Positions 50,260 through 58,843 of a stretch of DNA of 64,000 nt are shown in pieces. Source of the stretch: Flavisolibacter longurius. GTDB taxonomy: Bacteria > Bacteroidota > Bacteroidia > Chitinophagales > Chitinophagaceae. Under the pieces are notes generated by a model, which saw only the letters and a list, made by a program, of their open reading frames with translations, had not been told where the DNA came from and made no database searches. The translations under genes and the position numbers were made by a program. Positions within the stretch are counted from its first letter, which is position 1. Every line of letters starts with the position of its first letter. The stretch spans positions 29,434 to 93,433 of the forward strand of contig JACJGO010000026.1 of the NCBI GenBank assembly GCA_014163555.1. The letters are read 5' to 3'.

Positions 50260-51005
50260 CAGTGGTGTTTGTAATAACCCACTCCTTTGATGTCGTTCCA
50301 TGACGTTGTTTGATGGCATTTATAACATTGGCTTACCACAACATTTTCCTGTTCCGCTACTTTCATAGACACCATCTCAAAATGCTCCATGTAGTGGCTT
50401 GGAGGCGCCTGGTGACATGAATTGCAACTAGTTGATAACACCGATGGATGTTGGAAAGCCGGTATCGTCCACTGTGCAGTGGCATGACACGAGGCACAGT
50501 TCTGGCCAAATAAGCCCTGATGTTTGTCCTTTGTGCCGTGGCAACTGGCGCAATCCAGTTTCGCTTCCAACGATGATACCAACGGGTAGTTGCTATGCAT
50601 CACCAATGCCTTTAATCGCTCCGAATTCTTATTGTCTTTTGAAAGTTTTTCACCCAGCGAAGCCAACGCCTCGTGGTTCATTACCCGCAGGTTGGCATTT
50701 ACTCCCTGGTGCTCTGCGTGGCAGGTGGCGCAGTTACCAATGGTTGCGTGAAAGACAGTCGGTTGTCGTTGAATTAAAGCAGTATTATTAGCGTGGCAAC
50801 TGATGCACTTTGCTTCGTCAATGCCTTTGACCGGTGTGTGGCAGGAAACGCAATTTGTTTCAAGGCTGGTATGTGCAGCCGATAGTTTGCCCGGCTTCAC
50901 ACCGCTTTGCCAATCGGTCGGTGAAAGCTTACCCGTGCCTGTATAATAAATAGCTACCGAGACCACGGCTATCAACAACGATAATATGATTGTCTTCTTC
51001 TTCAT
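50259..51005 (-). CDS. Heptahaem c-type cytochrome
   Basis: A 248-residue exported or membrane-anchored cytochrome with an N-terminal hydrophobic segment (IILSLLIAVVSVAIYY) and seven CxxCH sites (CVSCH, CISCH, CATCH, CASCH twice, CNSCH, CYKCH). It probably transfers electrons in the periplasm. Its start overlaps the stop of the membrane cytochrome b-like gene by 4 bases, and a ferredoxin reductase lies further upstream, so these three form one electron-transfer unit. Confidence 0.88.
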   Translation of the reverse strand: MKKKTIILSLLIAVVSVAIYYTGTGKLSPTDWQSGVKPGKLSAAHTSLETNCVSCHTPVKGIDEAKCISCHANNTALIQRQPTVFHATIGNCATCHAEHQGVNANLRVMNHEALASLGEKLSKDNKNSERLKALVMHSNYPLVSSLEAKLDCASCHGTKDKHQGLFGQNCASCHATAQWTIPAFQHPSVLSTSCNSCHQAPPSHYMEHFEMVSMKVAEQENVVVSQCYKCHQTTSWNDIKGVGYYKHH

Positions 51006-51763
51006 TTAAAATAGCGTAAGCCAAAATAAATAGCGGACCAGATATGAATGATGAGCAAAAGGTAAAAGGCGCAAGAAGTCACAATGTGTGCTATTAGCCA
51101 ACGTGCCGTACGTCTCTTTAATACCTCGTGTGTTTTGATGGCATATTCTACATCAGCGATGGCCTCTGTTAACCGAATGGCCCGCACGGAAACCGGCGCT
51201 GTCAGGCCTGCCTCAGAAGGTTCAAGACCTGTAAAGCTATTAAGTGCCCTGCGCATCCATCCGTGTGTTGCGGCGTAGGTTATTTCCGGGTTTGTTGATT
51301 GTGCAGAAGCTTCACTCAACCGGTTGTATTCCGTCGCCAGGAGGTTCAGCAAATCTTTCTTTTCCCGCAGCTCGGTTGATGAATAGTTTAGGTAATACCT
51401 GCCTACAAAACCGCTCAATACGGTTAATAGCATAAACGTAGTAAGCCAAATGCCAATGGAACTTTCAAAACGATGCCCGGTATGCAGGATGGCGAGGATG
51501 GCACCAATGATGCTGGTGTACACATGCCATGTAAGCAATGTGCCAAGAGAAACCCGTTTGGTGATTTTTTCTTTGGCCCAGTTTATCCGCTTCGCCGCTG
51601 AATACAAAAGCGGCGGCACCACCATGAGCAAAGCGGCTGAAATGGCCAGCAGTCCACCTGGTAAGCTACCAGGAAACCGTGGTGACCGGTGAACGAAAAA
51701 TCCTAACCACAGAAGCAACTGCAGCAAAAACAAGGCACAGATTATCGTCCGTTCTCTTTTCAT
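51002..51763 (-). CDS. Membrane cytochrome b561-like protein
   Basis: A 253-residue membrane protein with about five helices. Histidines in TWHVYTSIIGAILAILHTGH and in a late LIAHIVTSCAFYLLLIIHIW are spaced as haem b ligands in cytochrome b-like proteins. It would connect cytoplasmic or membrane electron donors to the multihaem cytochrome encoded next. The ATG at 51763 is chosen over an upstream TTG at 51772 that overlaps the preceding gene. Confidence 0.75.
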   Translation of the reverse strand: MKRERTIICALFLLQLLLWLGFFVHRSPRFPGSLPGGLLAISAALLMVVPPLLYSAAKRINWAKEKITKRVSLGTLLTWHVYTSIIGAILAILHTGHRFESSIGIWLTTFMLLTVLSGFVGRYYLNYSSTELREKKDLLNLLATEYNRLSEASAQSTNPEITYAATHGWMRRALNSFTGLEPSEAGLTAPVSVRAIRLTEAIADVEYAIKTHEVLKRRTARWLIAHIVTSCAFYLLLIIHIWSAIYFGLRYFK

Positions 51764-51768
51764 ATTCG

Positions 51769-53613
51769 TCAAGCGTCAACCGAAACGTTTACGGTTGACT
51801 TGGCTTGGCAGGCCAGAATGATGTTTTGGGCTTTGTCTTCTTTTGTCAACGCATCTTCAACCTCCATCGTCACTTTACCGGAAAGCAATCTTGTTTTACA
51901 AATGCCACAGGTGCCCACCCTGCATGAATATTCAATGTTCACCCCTACATCTTCTGAAGCGTCCAAAATGGTTTTGTCTGGTGTAAGGATGGCGGTCTTG
52001 TTTGATTTGGCAAACATCACCACGCCGGTCACAGCTTCTACAGCGGTTGAAGGCGCATCTGGCTCAACAGGTTTGGGTTTCAAGGCTGGCGGCAGGCCGG
52101 GGAATACTTCTGTTTTGACGTTTTCTTTTGGTACGTTCAATTCGGCCAGAATTTGCTTAACGGCCTCCATCATCGGCTTTGGTCCGCAAATATGAATGCG
52201 GCGTGAAGCCAGGCCGGGTACACGTTGCACCATAAGGTCTTTGTTGATGCGGCCAATTACATAGTCTTGTTCCTGATGGGCAGGCGGCTCGTCAAGAATG
52301 ATGCAGGATTTTAAATTGGGATGGCGTTTTTGCAGGTAAGCTATTTCCTCCCGGAAGATGATGCCCGCCTCGTTTTTGCAGGAATAAAAGAAATACATCT
52401 CACCCTTCCAGGAGCGGTCGGTCAGATAACGAATAACACTCATCATGGGAGTAACACCCACGCCGCCAGCAATCAGCACAACGCTGTCGCCTTCTTTTTC
52501 GGTAAACGTAAACTGCCCGGAGGGTCCGGTTAACTGCAACAGTTCGCCAACATGAACTTGTGTGTGCAGGTAATGCGAAACAGTTCCTTTTTCTTCATGC
52601 TTTACGGTGATTTCGCAATAATCCCGGTCGGTTGGCGATGAGGCAATGGTATAAGAACGCTTCACCGGAACGCCTTTCGGCACAACAGTTACGGTAATGA
52701 ACTGTCCCGGCAAATAATTGAAGGGCAGTTTACCGCCGTCAGGGTCGGTAAGGCGATAGGTTTTAACGTTGGGTGTTTCATCAAAAATCTCTGCAACGAG
52801 CAGGGTGCCCGACCAGGAGTTGGATTTGGTAGGCGCTATCTCTTGATTTACAGCCGACACTTCAGCTTTGGCCGCTGATGCCGGAAGCAGGGACGTAGTC
52901 GCCGGAGCCGGAATGTTCGCTGCATTATTTCCGGCCAATCTGTTGAGCAGTGCATTGGCCCTTTTCATTTTGTGGTAATACATCCAGATGACCATTACCG
53001 CAAACCCTACCAACGTAAGCATGGATACATAATGCACCCATGAAAGACCGAAAAAGCCGTGAGGTTGTGTTTCAGTCACGGAAGGTTCAAGGTTCATGCT
53101 TTGCTTAAACCAACGGAAGCCTACATCAGAAACAGGTTGGTTGATGGCCAGCGCATGTTGTACTTCAAGTCCACTTTGGAGCATCTGTTGGCCCTGCCGG
53201 ATTTGCACCATCGCCTCCTGCATCGCTGCATAGTTATGCTGCGCTGTAGCTGTCTTCAGTTTCTCCATACCCGCAGCCAGCGTGGCATTTCCTTCGGCTA
53301 CCCGTGCATCGGCCAGGCGCTTTATTTCATTATGGGTTTGCAGCGACATATTCGGCAACTGCATCAGCGAAGGATATAACTCCCTGGAAGGCGGCTTTCC
53401 CATTTCCTTCATCATGTCACCCATGCCATTTTGCATACCACCGCTTTTGCTTCCGCTGTCCTTACTGCCCGGCATTTGCATGTTGGCAGCAGTAGCGGTC
53501 GCCGCTTTGGGATGGTGCTTTTCGTGCTCGGATTGTGCCATGACACGAGGCGCAGCTATCGTAAGCAACAGCCATAAAAGAAAGAGGCGAAGTATTTGGC
53601 TAAAGCCTTTCAT
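51769..53613 (-). CDS. Membrane-anchored ferredoxin reductase with C-terminal [2Fe-2S] domain
   Basis: A 614-residue protein: signal peptide, a helical Met- and Gln-rich periplasmic region (to about 190), one membrane helix (VSMLTLVGFAVMVIWMYYH), then a cytoplasmic FNR-like FAD/NAD(P)H reductase with RSYTIASSPTDRDY and GGVGVTPMMSV. A plant-type ferredoxin domain follows (EYSCRVGTCGICKTRL, with a late ACQA). It should pass electrons from NAD(P)H to the cytochrome partners encoded downstream. The start at 53613 is the first ATG; the in-frame TTG at 53616 is ignored. Confidence 0.85.
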   Translation of the reverse strand: MKGFSQILRLFLLWLLLTIAAPRVMAQSEHEKHHPKAATATAANMQMPGSKDSGSKSGGMQNGMGDMMKEMGKPPSRELYPSLMQLPNMSLQTHNEIKRLADARVAEGNATLAAGMEKLKTATAQHNYAAMQEAMVQIRQGQQMLQSGLEVQHALAINQPVSDVGFRWFKQSMNLEPSVTETQPHGFFGLSWVHYVSMLTLVGFAVMVIWMYYHKMKRANALLNRLAGNNAANIPAPATTSLLPASAAKAEVSAVNQEIAPTKSNSWSGTLLVAEIFDETPNVKTYRLTDPDGGKLPFNYLPGQFITVTVVPKGVPVKRSYTIASSPTDRDYCEITVKHEEKGTVSHYLHTQVHVGELLQLTGPSGQFTFTEKEGDSVVLIAGGVGVTPMMSVIRYLTDRSWKGEMYFFYSCKNEAGIIFREEIAYLQKRHPNLKSCIILDEPPAHQEQDYVIGRINKDLMVQRVPGLASRRIHICGPKPMMEAVKQILAELNVPKENVKTEVFPGLPPALKPKPVEPDAPSTAVEAVTGVVMFAKSNKTAILTPDKTILDASEDVGVNIEYSCRVGTCGICKTRLLSGKVTMEVEDALTKEDKAQNIILACQAKSTVNVSVDA

Positions 53614-53660
53614 CAACGTTGTATTTCGGTAACTATTTTACAAATGCTGTGGGCAAATTG

Positions 53661-54293
53661 TTACATATCGTCGTCCATCATTGGCTTGTCTTTCGGCATG
53701 GTATCCTTGCCCGAATTCATAGGCATCGCCTTCATTTTATCAGTGGCCTTTTGCATCATGTTCATTCCCTTGTCCATCATATCCATCCCGTTGTCCATGG
53801 GCATACCTTTACTCATGCTCATGCTTTCCATCGCCATTCCTTTGTCCATCATGTCCATTCCTTTCATCATCATGTCCATGTCATCGGACATGCCGCCGCT
53901 CATGGCGTCTTTGTCTTTTTCCATCATGCTTTTCCCCATGTTCATTGTCTCCATGCCCTTGTCTATCATTTGCATGCCCCGTTCAACAACTGCTTTGTCA
54001 TTAGCCTTGCGGCCTTGCTCCACCATTTCCTTTCCGGCTTTTACCATGTCCATGCCTTCGTGAATGGAGTGCATACCCTGGTTGGCATCGTGGGCTTCCA
54101 TGGTGTGATGTACGGTATCGGCAGGTTGGGCGGTAGTGTGCAAAACACTGTCGTTGCCGTTAGCATTGCTGCCTTTGTTATTGTTGCAGGCAGCAAACAA
54201 GAAAACAATAGCCAGAAGAAGGCAAGCGGCCAACTTCTGGCTATGAGCCGCCGGTGACGAACGTTTTGCTTTATTAAGAATTGCGGTGTACAT
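53661..54293 (-). CDS. Methionine-rich repetitive lipoprotein
   Basis: A 210-residue low-complexity protein. The N-terminal hydrophobic segment ends in the lipobox FLFAAC. The rest consists of short Met/Gly/Asp/Lys repeats such as MDKGMNMM, MMEKDKDAM and MDMMMKGMDMM, about a quarter methionine. Met clusters bind Cu(I)/Ag(I), so a periplasmic copper buffer is likely. It stands apart from the next gene by 64 bases and precedes other small metal proteins on the same strand. Confidence 0.7.
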   Translation of the reverse strand: MYTAILNKAKRSSPAAHSQKLAACLLLAIVFLFAACNNNKGSNANGNDSVLHTTAQPADTVHHTMEAHDANQGMHSIHEGMDMVKAGKEMVEQGRKANDKAVVERGMQMIDKGMETMNMGKSMMEKDKDAMSGGMSDDMDMMMKGMDMMDKGMAMESMSMSKGMPMDNGMDMMDKGMNMMQKATDKMKAMPMNSGKDTMPKDKPMMDDDM

Positions 54294-54356
54294 AATTTGA
54301 ATGGTTTAAATGAGTGTTGTTTTTTTGAACCCAATGTTTTCGGTTACGGTTTTGAA

Positions 54357-54644
54357 TTAACCCGGTCTTCGCAAACGGTTGCCGGCATTGTAAATGGCAG
54401 CCACACTGGCGCCGGTGAGCCAGCCAATTACAAACCACTGTGCAATGCCAATGGCGGCTTCCGAAAATGGCATCGGCGTTTTCCTGATGACGGAGGAACT
54501 GTCAATGCTGTGCATCAGGCTATTAAAAAAGGACGTACTTGCCTGCGGGCCCATAATGGACATGACAACTATACAGGCTGCATAAACCAGCGCAATGGTT
54601 AATCCTACCGCAAAGCCAAGAGTTTTTACATTAATGCGATGCAT
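54357..54644 (-). CDS. DUF5676-type small membrane protein
   Basis: A 95-residue protein with two membrane helices: KTLGFAVGLTIALVYAACIVV near the start and EAAIGIAQWFVIGWLTGASV near the end, plus the middle FFNSLMHSIDSS. The pattern fits the DUF5676 family found beside copper genes. The ATG at 54644 has a strong Shine-Dalgarno, GGAGGAGG, upstream. It overlaps the DUF2933-like gene end by 14 bases. Confidence 0.8.
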   Translation of the reverse strand: MHRINVKTLGFAVGLTIALVYAACIVVMSIMGPQASTSFFNSLMHSIDSSSVIRKTPMPFSEAAIGIAQWFVIGWLTGASVAAIYNAGNRLRRPG

Positions 54645-54849
54645 GATCCTCCTCCTTTTTATTTTGTGTATTATCTGTATGCTGCTTGTGCGAACCGTGG
54701 TGCATTGGCATGAAGAGGTGACAAGCAAACATGGCAATGATGAAAATGAAAGTGCTGTAATTGCCGCTGATGCCAAACAACGGAAGCAGAAAAATCAGCA
54801 GCAACGGTAACAGGCAACCAATGAGCATTAGAATGATGTGCTTTTGCAT
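54631..54849 (-). CDS. DUF2933-like small membrane protein with His-rich tail
   Basis: A 72-residue protein with two close membrane helices (IILMLIGCLLPLLLIFLLPLF, then FIFIIAMFACHLFMP) and a His-, Lys-rich tail (MHHGSHKQHTDN). It resembles DUF2933-type proteins near copper ATPases. I use the ATG at 54849; an in-frame TTG at 54873 would add 8 residues. Confidence 0.7.
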   Translation of the reverse strand: MQKHIILMLIGCLLPLLLIFLLPLFGISGNYSTFIFIIAMFACHLFMPMHHGSHKQHTDNTQNKKEEDHASH

Positions 54850-54881
54850 TGTTCTGTCTTTTAAATTACTCAATTTTTATT

Positions 54882-55259
54882 CTATTTACCGGCTGCTTCC
54901 TCTGAGTTGGCCGGCTTTATGCTCCGCATTTCTTTTACCAAAAAGAAACTGATGACCGAGCGGATACCGACAATTATGGCCAACACGTACAACTCATTCA
55001 ACAGCGGCTTGTGTATTGTGTGAATGATATCGGCAGCCAGCATAAAATCCAGCCCCAGTATCAGGTAGGCGCCAAAGCGATGGCTCAAATAATCACGGCC
55101 GTCATCGGGTTTTGCGTTGGCAGCATTTTTTCTTTCGGAACGGAAAAAATGAAATAAAACCACAGCGGCGCCCCAAATGATAATGCCACTGCCTGCGATG
55201 CTGATGCCCAATGCGACGTAGTTAAATGTTTCCATTGCTGTGGTATATGCTTCCGCCAT
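54882..55259 (-). CDS. DUF1622 membrane protein
   Basis: A 125-residue membrane protein with three helices, including FNYVALGISIAGSGIIIWGA and FGAYLILGLDFMLAADIIHT, typical of the DUF1622 family. Function unknown. The ATG at 55259 starts 5 bases after the stop of the preceding small gene; a longer frame from a TTG at 55370 would overlap that gene fully. Confidence 0.8.
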   Translation of the reverse strand: MAEAYTTAMETFNYVALGISIAGSGIIIWGAAVVLFHFFRSERKNAANAKPDDGRDYLSHRFGAYLILGLDFMLAADIIHTIHKPLLNELYVLAIIVGIRSVISFFLVKEMRSIKPANSEEAAGK

Positions 55260-55264
55260 TTTCT

Positions 55265-55528
55265 TTACAACAATGGATCGCTTTTTTTCTGCCCCTGCTG
55301 TTTTTCCCGCATGCCGCACCTCGGACATTTTTCCGGCCTTTCCTTCTGACCTTTTTCCTTCATAGGACAAGGATCCATTGTACAGGTCTTTACAGAGCCA
55401 GCCTGTTCCGACGTACCGCTTTGTTTTTGCAGGCTATTGTTTTCATTTGATGTTGCGTGTGCCATTGCGTATGCTTTTTGAAATTGGTAAATAACAGCAA
55501 GCCAATTGACTTTGCCGCCTTCCCTCAT
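55265..55528 (-). CDS. Small protein with divergent heavy-metal-binding motif
   Basis: An 87-residue open frame with VKTCTMDPCPMKE followed by KCPRCGM, a degenerate version of the YTCPMHP...CPxCGM metal-binding domain seen elsewhere in this window. There is no clear signal peptide. An internal ATG at 55465 would give a 66-residue protein and may be the true start. It lies 6 bases after the DUF6799-like gene. Confidence 0.65.
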   Translation of the reverse strand: MREGGKVNWLAVIYQFQKAYAMAHATSNENNSLQKQSGTSEQAGSVKTCTMDPCPMKEKGQKERPEKCPRCGMREKQQGQKKSDPLL

Positions 55529-55534
55529 TGTCTT

Positions 55535-55897
55535 TTAGCAACCTTTCATCGGCATCGACATACCCATTGACTTGCCCTTGCCAAATTTCTTACCAGGCAT
55601 TTTGCCCATCTTGCCATCCATGTAAATCATCTCACCATCTTTCAGCCTGCAGGTTTCACCGTTTTTCATTTTCATAGTTCCATCTTTAGCGATAGTGGCA
55701 CCATTGGAGAGTTTCATCTCCTGGGTAAGCTCCATGGTTTTACCGTCTTTGATGTGCATCATTTTGCCATCCATCATCATCAGATGCTCTTTGGCATGAG
55801 TGGCTTGATCTTTGGATTTTTGCCCGTGCCCCTCATGCTGGGCTGCAGCGGCTAGGCCAATTGTGGCTGCGGCAAATAAAATCAATAGCTTTTTCAT
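55535..55897 (-). CDS. DUF6799-type exported Met-rich protein
   Basis: A 120-residue protein with a signal peptide (MKKLLILFAAATIGLAAAAQ) and repeated MMxxDGKMM / IKDGKTM units, with TMKMKNGETCRLKDGEMIY in the middle, the pattern of DUF6799 domain proteins. The Met/His content suggests copper binding. A single Cys lies mid-domain and another is the last residue. Confidence 0.75.
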   Translation of the reverse strand: MKKLLILFAAATIGLAAAAQHEGHGQKSKDQATHAKEHLMMMDGKMMHIKDGKTMELTQEMKLSNGATIAKDGTMKMKNGETCRLKDGEMIYMDGKMGKMPGKKFGKGKSMGMSMPMKGC

Positions 55898-55976
55898 ACT
55901 TACTCGTTTGTGGTGCTCAGGATTTGACGAAGCACCGGTTAAAAATTGTTTTAAAAGAACTTTTTAGTGACGGGCA

Positions 55977-56606
55977 TCAGTTTGCCCGGTGGGTTTTTCT
56001 TGTGAGGGGCTTTGCCGGATAGTTGGCAATGATGCTGTGCACCGCCGGATGAATGTCTTTGTTCAGATAAGCTGGATCGTAAACGTCGCCCTGCGCCGTT
56101 CCGGTCCACACTAACTGCCGGCTCCTGGCGTCAATGAAATTCAGGGTGATGGCATTTTCCCAATATTCCTGCTTTTGGGTACTGATGGAACCGGGATAGG
56201 CATAATTGAAAGTTTGATACCCGTGATAAAAGTACCTGTACGGATAAGGGGAATAGTACAAGCTACCCAGGTAGTACGGACGGTAATAGTAGGTCGTGGG
56301 GTAAGTGGAAACGGTTCGTTCCTTTTTAGCGTTACTCACCACAACCTGCATGAGTATATCTGGTTTTTCTAAATCAACGGTGTAGCCACGGTCGCTCATG
56401 CACTGGCCGAAATAATTGCGAATGTTGTTGCGAATGATTTCATTGTTATACGGCAAGGAAACCGTATCTGCTTTATCAGGCAACCAGGCAAATGTTTTGT
56501 ACTTGGTGAAATCGGTTGACCGGTCATAGTCAGTATAGATTTTAGTGTAGGTGCTGCAACTATTCAACAGTAGCACCATCGCCATAGCGGAAAGTATATT
56601 TTTCAT
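55977..56606 (-). CDS. DUF4136 lipoprotein
   Basis: A 209-residue lipoprotein (VLLLNSCSTY) with YDRSTDFTKYKTFAWLPD at the start and a C-terminal TLNFIDARSRQLVWTGTA segment, the frame of DUF4136 proteins. A tyrosine-rich stretch (YYYRPYYLGSLYYSPYPYRYFYHGY) is unusual. Function unknown; envelope-located. The ATG at 56606 is chosen because the lipoprotein signal follows immediately. Confidence 0.82.
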   Translation of the reverse strand: MKNILSAMAMVLLLNSCSTYTKIYTDYDRSTDFTKYKTFAWLPDKADTVSLPYNNEIIRNNIRNYFGQCMSDRGYTVDLEKPDILMQVVVSNAKKERTVSTYPTTYYYRPYYLGSLYYSPYPYRYFYHGYQTFNYAYPGSISTQKQEYWENAITLNFIDARSRQLVWTGTAQGDVYDPAYLNKDIHPAVHSIIANYPAKPLTRKTHRAN

Positions 56607-56662
56607 ACAAATGAGTTTAGCTTTTTCATCAAGCAACGGTTCGCCTCCTCTGTGTTAAACGC

Positions 56663-56917
56663 TTACAACAAAACATCAATTCTAGGCGAGGGGTAGCTCC
56701 ACGACTGCTGCATAAAAGAGGCAATTACATACCCGATGGATTTCAGCCTCTCTCCGATTTTTGCTACATCGTTCAAAGACAAAAAAGTTCCGTCAATTCG
56801 CACCTCGTTTTCATTGGCTGGCAGCAAATGGAAACCGTCATTTCGGAGAACTTGCTCAGCCTCAGTGAAGCTGTGGGCACCCGTTACGTTTTTTAGGATT
56901 AGATAATTTATTGTCAT
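56663..56917 (-). CDS. Unknown 84-aa protein
   Basis: An 84-residue soluble protein with two strand-helix units (INYLILKN, then VRIDGTFLSLNDVAKIGERLKS) somewhat like a small ferredoxin-like fold, without Cys. I recognise no family. It is 56 bases upstream of the DUF4136 gene on the same strand. Confidence 0.55.
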   Translation of the reverse strand: MTINYLILKNVTGAHSFTEAEQVLRNDGFHLLPANENEVRIDGTFLSLNDVAKIGERLKSIGYVIASFMQQSWSYPSPRIDVLL

Positions 56918-57037
56918 AGCTGTATGTTTTTGCCACTTTTTGCACCGCAGTGTATCAGCCTATTAGAACCTGCTACAGCCCCGCACTCTTTTTTTCCGCA
57001 AGTAGTGTTTTTGGCTGGACTGTGCGGGGCATTGCTA

Positions 57038-57472
57038 TCAACGGTTCTGCTTCTTTTCTACCAGGTCTTTCCCGCATTTCGGGCACTTGCCGTCTTTATC
57101 AAGCGCTACGTCCGGATGCATGGGGCAGGTGTAGAGTTTTACAACCTCCGCTTTCATTTGTTCTTTTGGAGACAGGTTTAGCTTTCTACCGCACTGGGGA
57201 CATTTGCCTGGGTCGTGGCTTTTTACAGTCAGGTGCAACGGGCATGTATAATTTTTGGTTTTGCTTGCCTTCATCTTCTCCTTACCGGATAGTGCCAAAT
57301 CCATGTTGCACTTAGGGCATTTTCCCGGCTCATGGCTCTGTACTTCCGAATGCATCGGACAGGTGTACAACGTAACGTGTTGTGCTGTGTCAACTCTTCC
57401 GGCTTTGGTTTGAGCCATTAAGGACGTGGCAGCGAAGAGGAGGCAAACAAGTAAAAAAGCTGTCTTTTTCAT
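57038..57472 (-). CDS. Exported protein with three heavy-metal-binding domains
   Basis: A 144-residue periplasmic protein made almost only of three tandem metal-binding domains: LYTCPMHSEV with CPKCNMDL, NYTCPLHLTV with CPQCGRKL, and LYTCPMHPDV with CPKCGKDL. A signal peptide (LLVCLLFAATSLMAQ) precedes them. These YHS-like modules occur as N-terminal parts of copper ATPases and CusB adaptors; here they stand alone, probably as a periplasmic metal chaperone or buffer. Confidence 0.88.
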   Translation of the reverse strand: MKKTAFLLVCLLFAATSLMAQTKAGRVDTAQHVTLYTCPMHSEVQSHEPGKCPKCNMDLALSGKEKMKASKTKNYTCPLHLTVKSHDPGKCPQCGRKLNLSPKEQMKAEVVKLYTCPMHPDVALDKDGKCPKCGKDLVEKKQNR

Positions 57473-57503
57473 GATTTTAAATTGATGGTGATTGCGATTG
57501 TTT

Positions 57504-58082
57504 TTATTGCGTGTTTTGTTTCAAAATCCAGTTCAACTTGTACATCTTGTGAAAGTCATCATAGGCATACAGGTCTTTGTCGCTTTTGAACTGTAGATCC
57601 ACTGCGTCGTGAAACGCATGGTTATCAGGATACGAGGCCTTAACGTTGGCAACAGTGAGTTTTTGAACCACGCCAGGTCCAACACTGAAGAAGTATTGCG
57701 GCGGATGTTGTTCAACAAACTTTGGTGCATGCGCAAGGTGTTGGTAGAAATAAAGAAGCAAAGACTCCTGCGGGTTCAGGATTTTGTAGCTTAGGTTTCC
57801 CACAAACCGGTAAACCTGTTGGTCACAACTCCGGTAGCCGAAGGTTTTGCTTTTATCCAGTGTGTACTTCTGCCCGTCATGCTTCACTTTTATTTTAGAG
57901 CCTTTGAAAATCAGATCGCTGTTAATCCGGTGCTTTTCGGTGTTGCAATCAATGGCATAAGAAAGCTTTTTTGATGCGAAATCTTCCGGAGTGATATAAA
58001 TGCCACTGCTGTCCTCTTGAGCGATAAGGATTTTCGGCAGGGAGAGCATCAGAAAAAAAACGGCGGCATAAAGCTTTTTCAT
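57504..58082 (-). CDS. Unknown exported 192-aa protein
   Basis: A 192-residue protein with a signal peptide (AAVFFLMLSLPKILIAQ) and a soluble mature part with IYITPEDFASKKLSYAIDC early and C112-type isolated cysteines. I recognise no family. It lies between the triple metal-domain protein and the AraC regulator on the same strand, so a metal-stress role is possible. Confidence 0.65.
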   Translation of the reverse strand: MKKLYAAVFFLMLSLPKILIAQEDSSGIYITPEDFASKKLSYAIDCNTEKHRINSDLIFKGSKIKVKHDGQKYTLDKSKTFGYRSCDQQVYRFVGNLSYKILNPQESLLLYFYQHLAHAPKFVEQHPPQYFFSVGPGVVQKLTVANVKASYPDNHAFHDAVDLQFKSDKDLYAYDDFHKMYKLNWILKQNTQ

Positions 58083-58152
58083 TGTTTTGATTTTATGTGT
58101 CTAAAGCATCGCTCAAAATTATTTTTGCCACAGTTGGCATTGGTTTGATTCC

Positions 58153-58755
58153 TTATGAGTGTTGTTTGAAATGTTGCGCTAATAAGCTATCTCGTTTCAT
58201 TCGTCCACGCTTTGGGCCTATTCTGTAATCACCGGGTGTTTGTCCGGTTTCCTTTTTGAATTGCGTACCAAACGTTTGTTGTGCACTATAACCCAATTGC
58301 CAGGCAATCTCCGATAAGCTCAATTCCTCTTGTGACAACAATTCCTTCGCTTTTTCCATCTTCAACAGCATGAAAAAACGGTCTATTGTAGTTCTGACGG
58401 TTGCAGAAAAAACATGGCTAATGTGGTAATAGCTGCGGCCCATTTTTTCAGAGAGATAGGTAGATAGATTTTTGGTTTTTATACCTTTCATCAACAACTC
58501 ATCTAAGTACTTAATTAAAAGCCCCTGCACTTGCACAACGAGTTTATCATCAGGTTTCGAAACAAGGTCAAATCCGCTTTCCCTAAAATTTTTGCCTATT
58601 TTTTCCAGTTCACTTTGGCTTAGTTCTTTTGCAAGTTTTGCTTCGCCGATGCCTACCGTTATCGGTTTATACCCAAGTGACTTGAGATGTGACGTCACGG
58701 TCTCAATACAGCGGTTGCAGCACATATTGCGTATAAAAAGATGAGTGATTGCCAT
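58153..58755 (-). CDS. AraC-family regulator with N-terminal CxxC domain
   Basis: A 200-residue regulator. The C-terminal 100 residues hold the AraC double helix-turn-helix (LSLSEIAWQLGYSAQQTFGT, then FKKETGQTPGDYR). The N-terminal 70 residues look like an HMA-type fold with MCCNRCIETV, which could sense copper or a related metal, then SLGYKPITVGIG. This HMA-AraC combination occurs in Bacteroidota metal islands. The ATG at 58755 is chosen; an open frame from 58920 overlaps the next gene. Confidence 0.82.
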   Translation of the reverse strand: MAITHLFIRNMCCNRCIETVTSHLKSLGYKPITVGIGEAKLAKELSQSELEKIGKNFRESGFDLVSKPDDKLVVQVQGLLIKYLDELLMKGIKTKNLSTYLSEKMGRSYYHISHVFSATVRTTIDRFFMLLKMEKAKELLSQEELSLSEIAWQLGYSAQQTFGTQFKKETGQTPGDYRIGPKRGRMKRDSLLAQHFKQHS

Positions 58756-58843
58756 TGTTTTTGCCGATTGAGTTGGAAGAACGGTCCAGATAAAAAGCGA
58801 TGCTACATCTGTAGCATGAAACGCAGAAATGGCTTGGCAAAAA

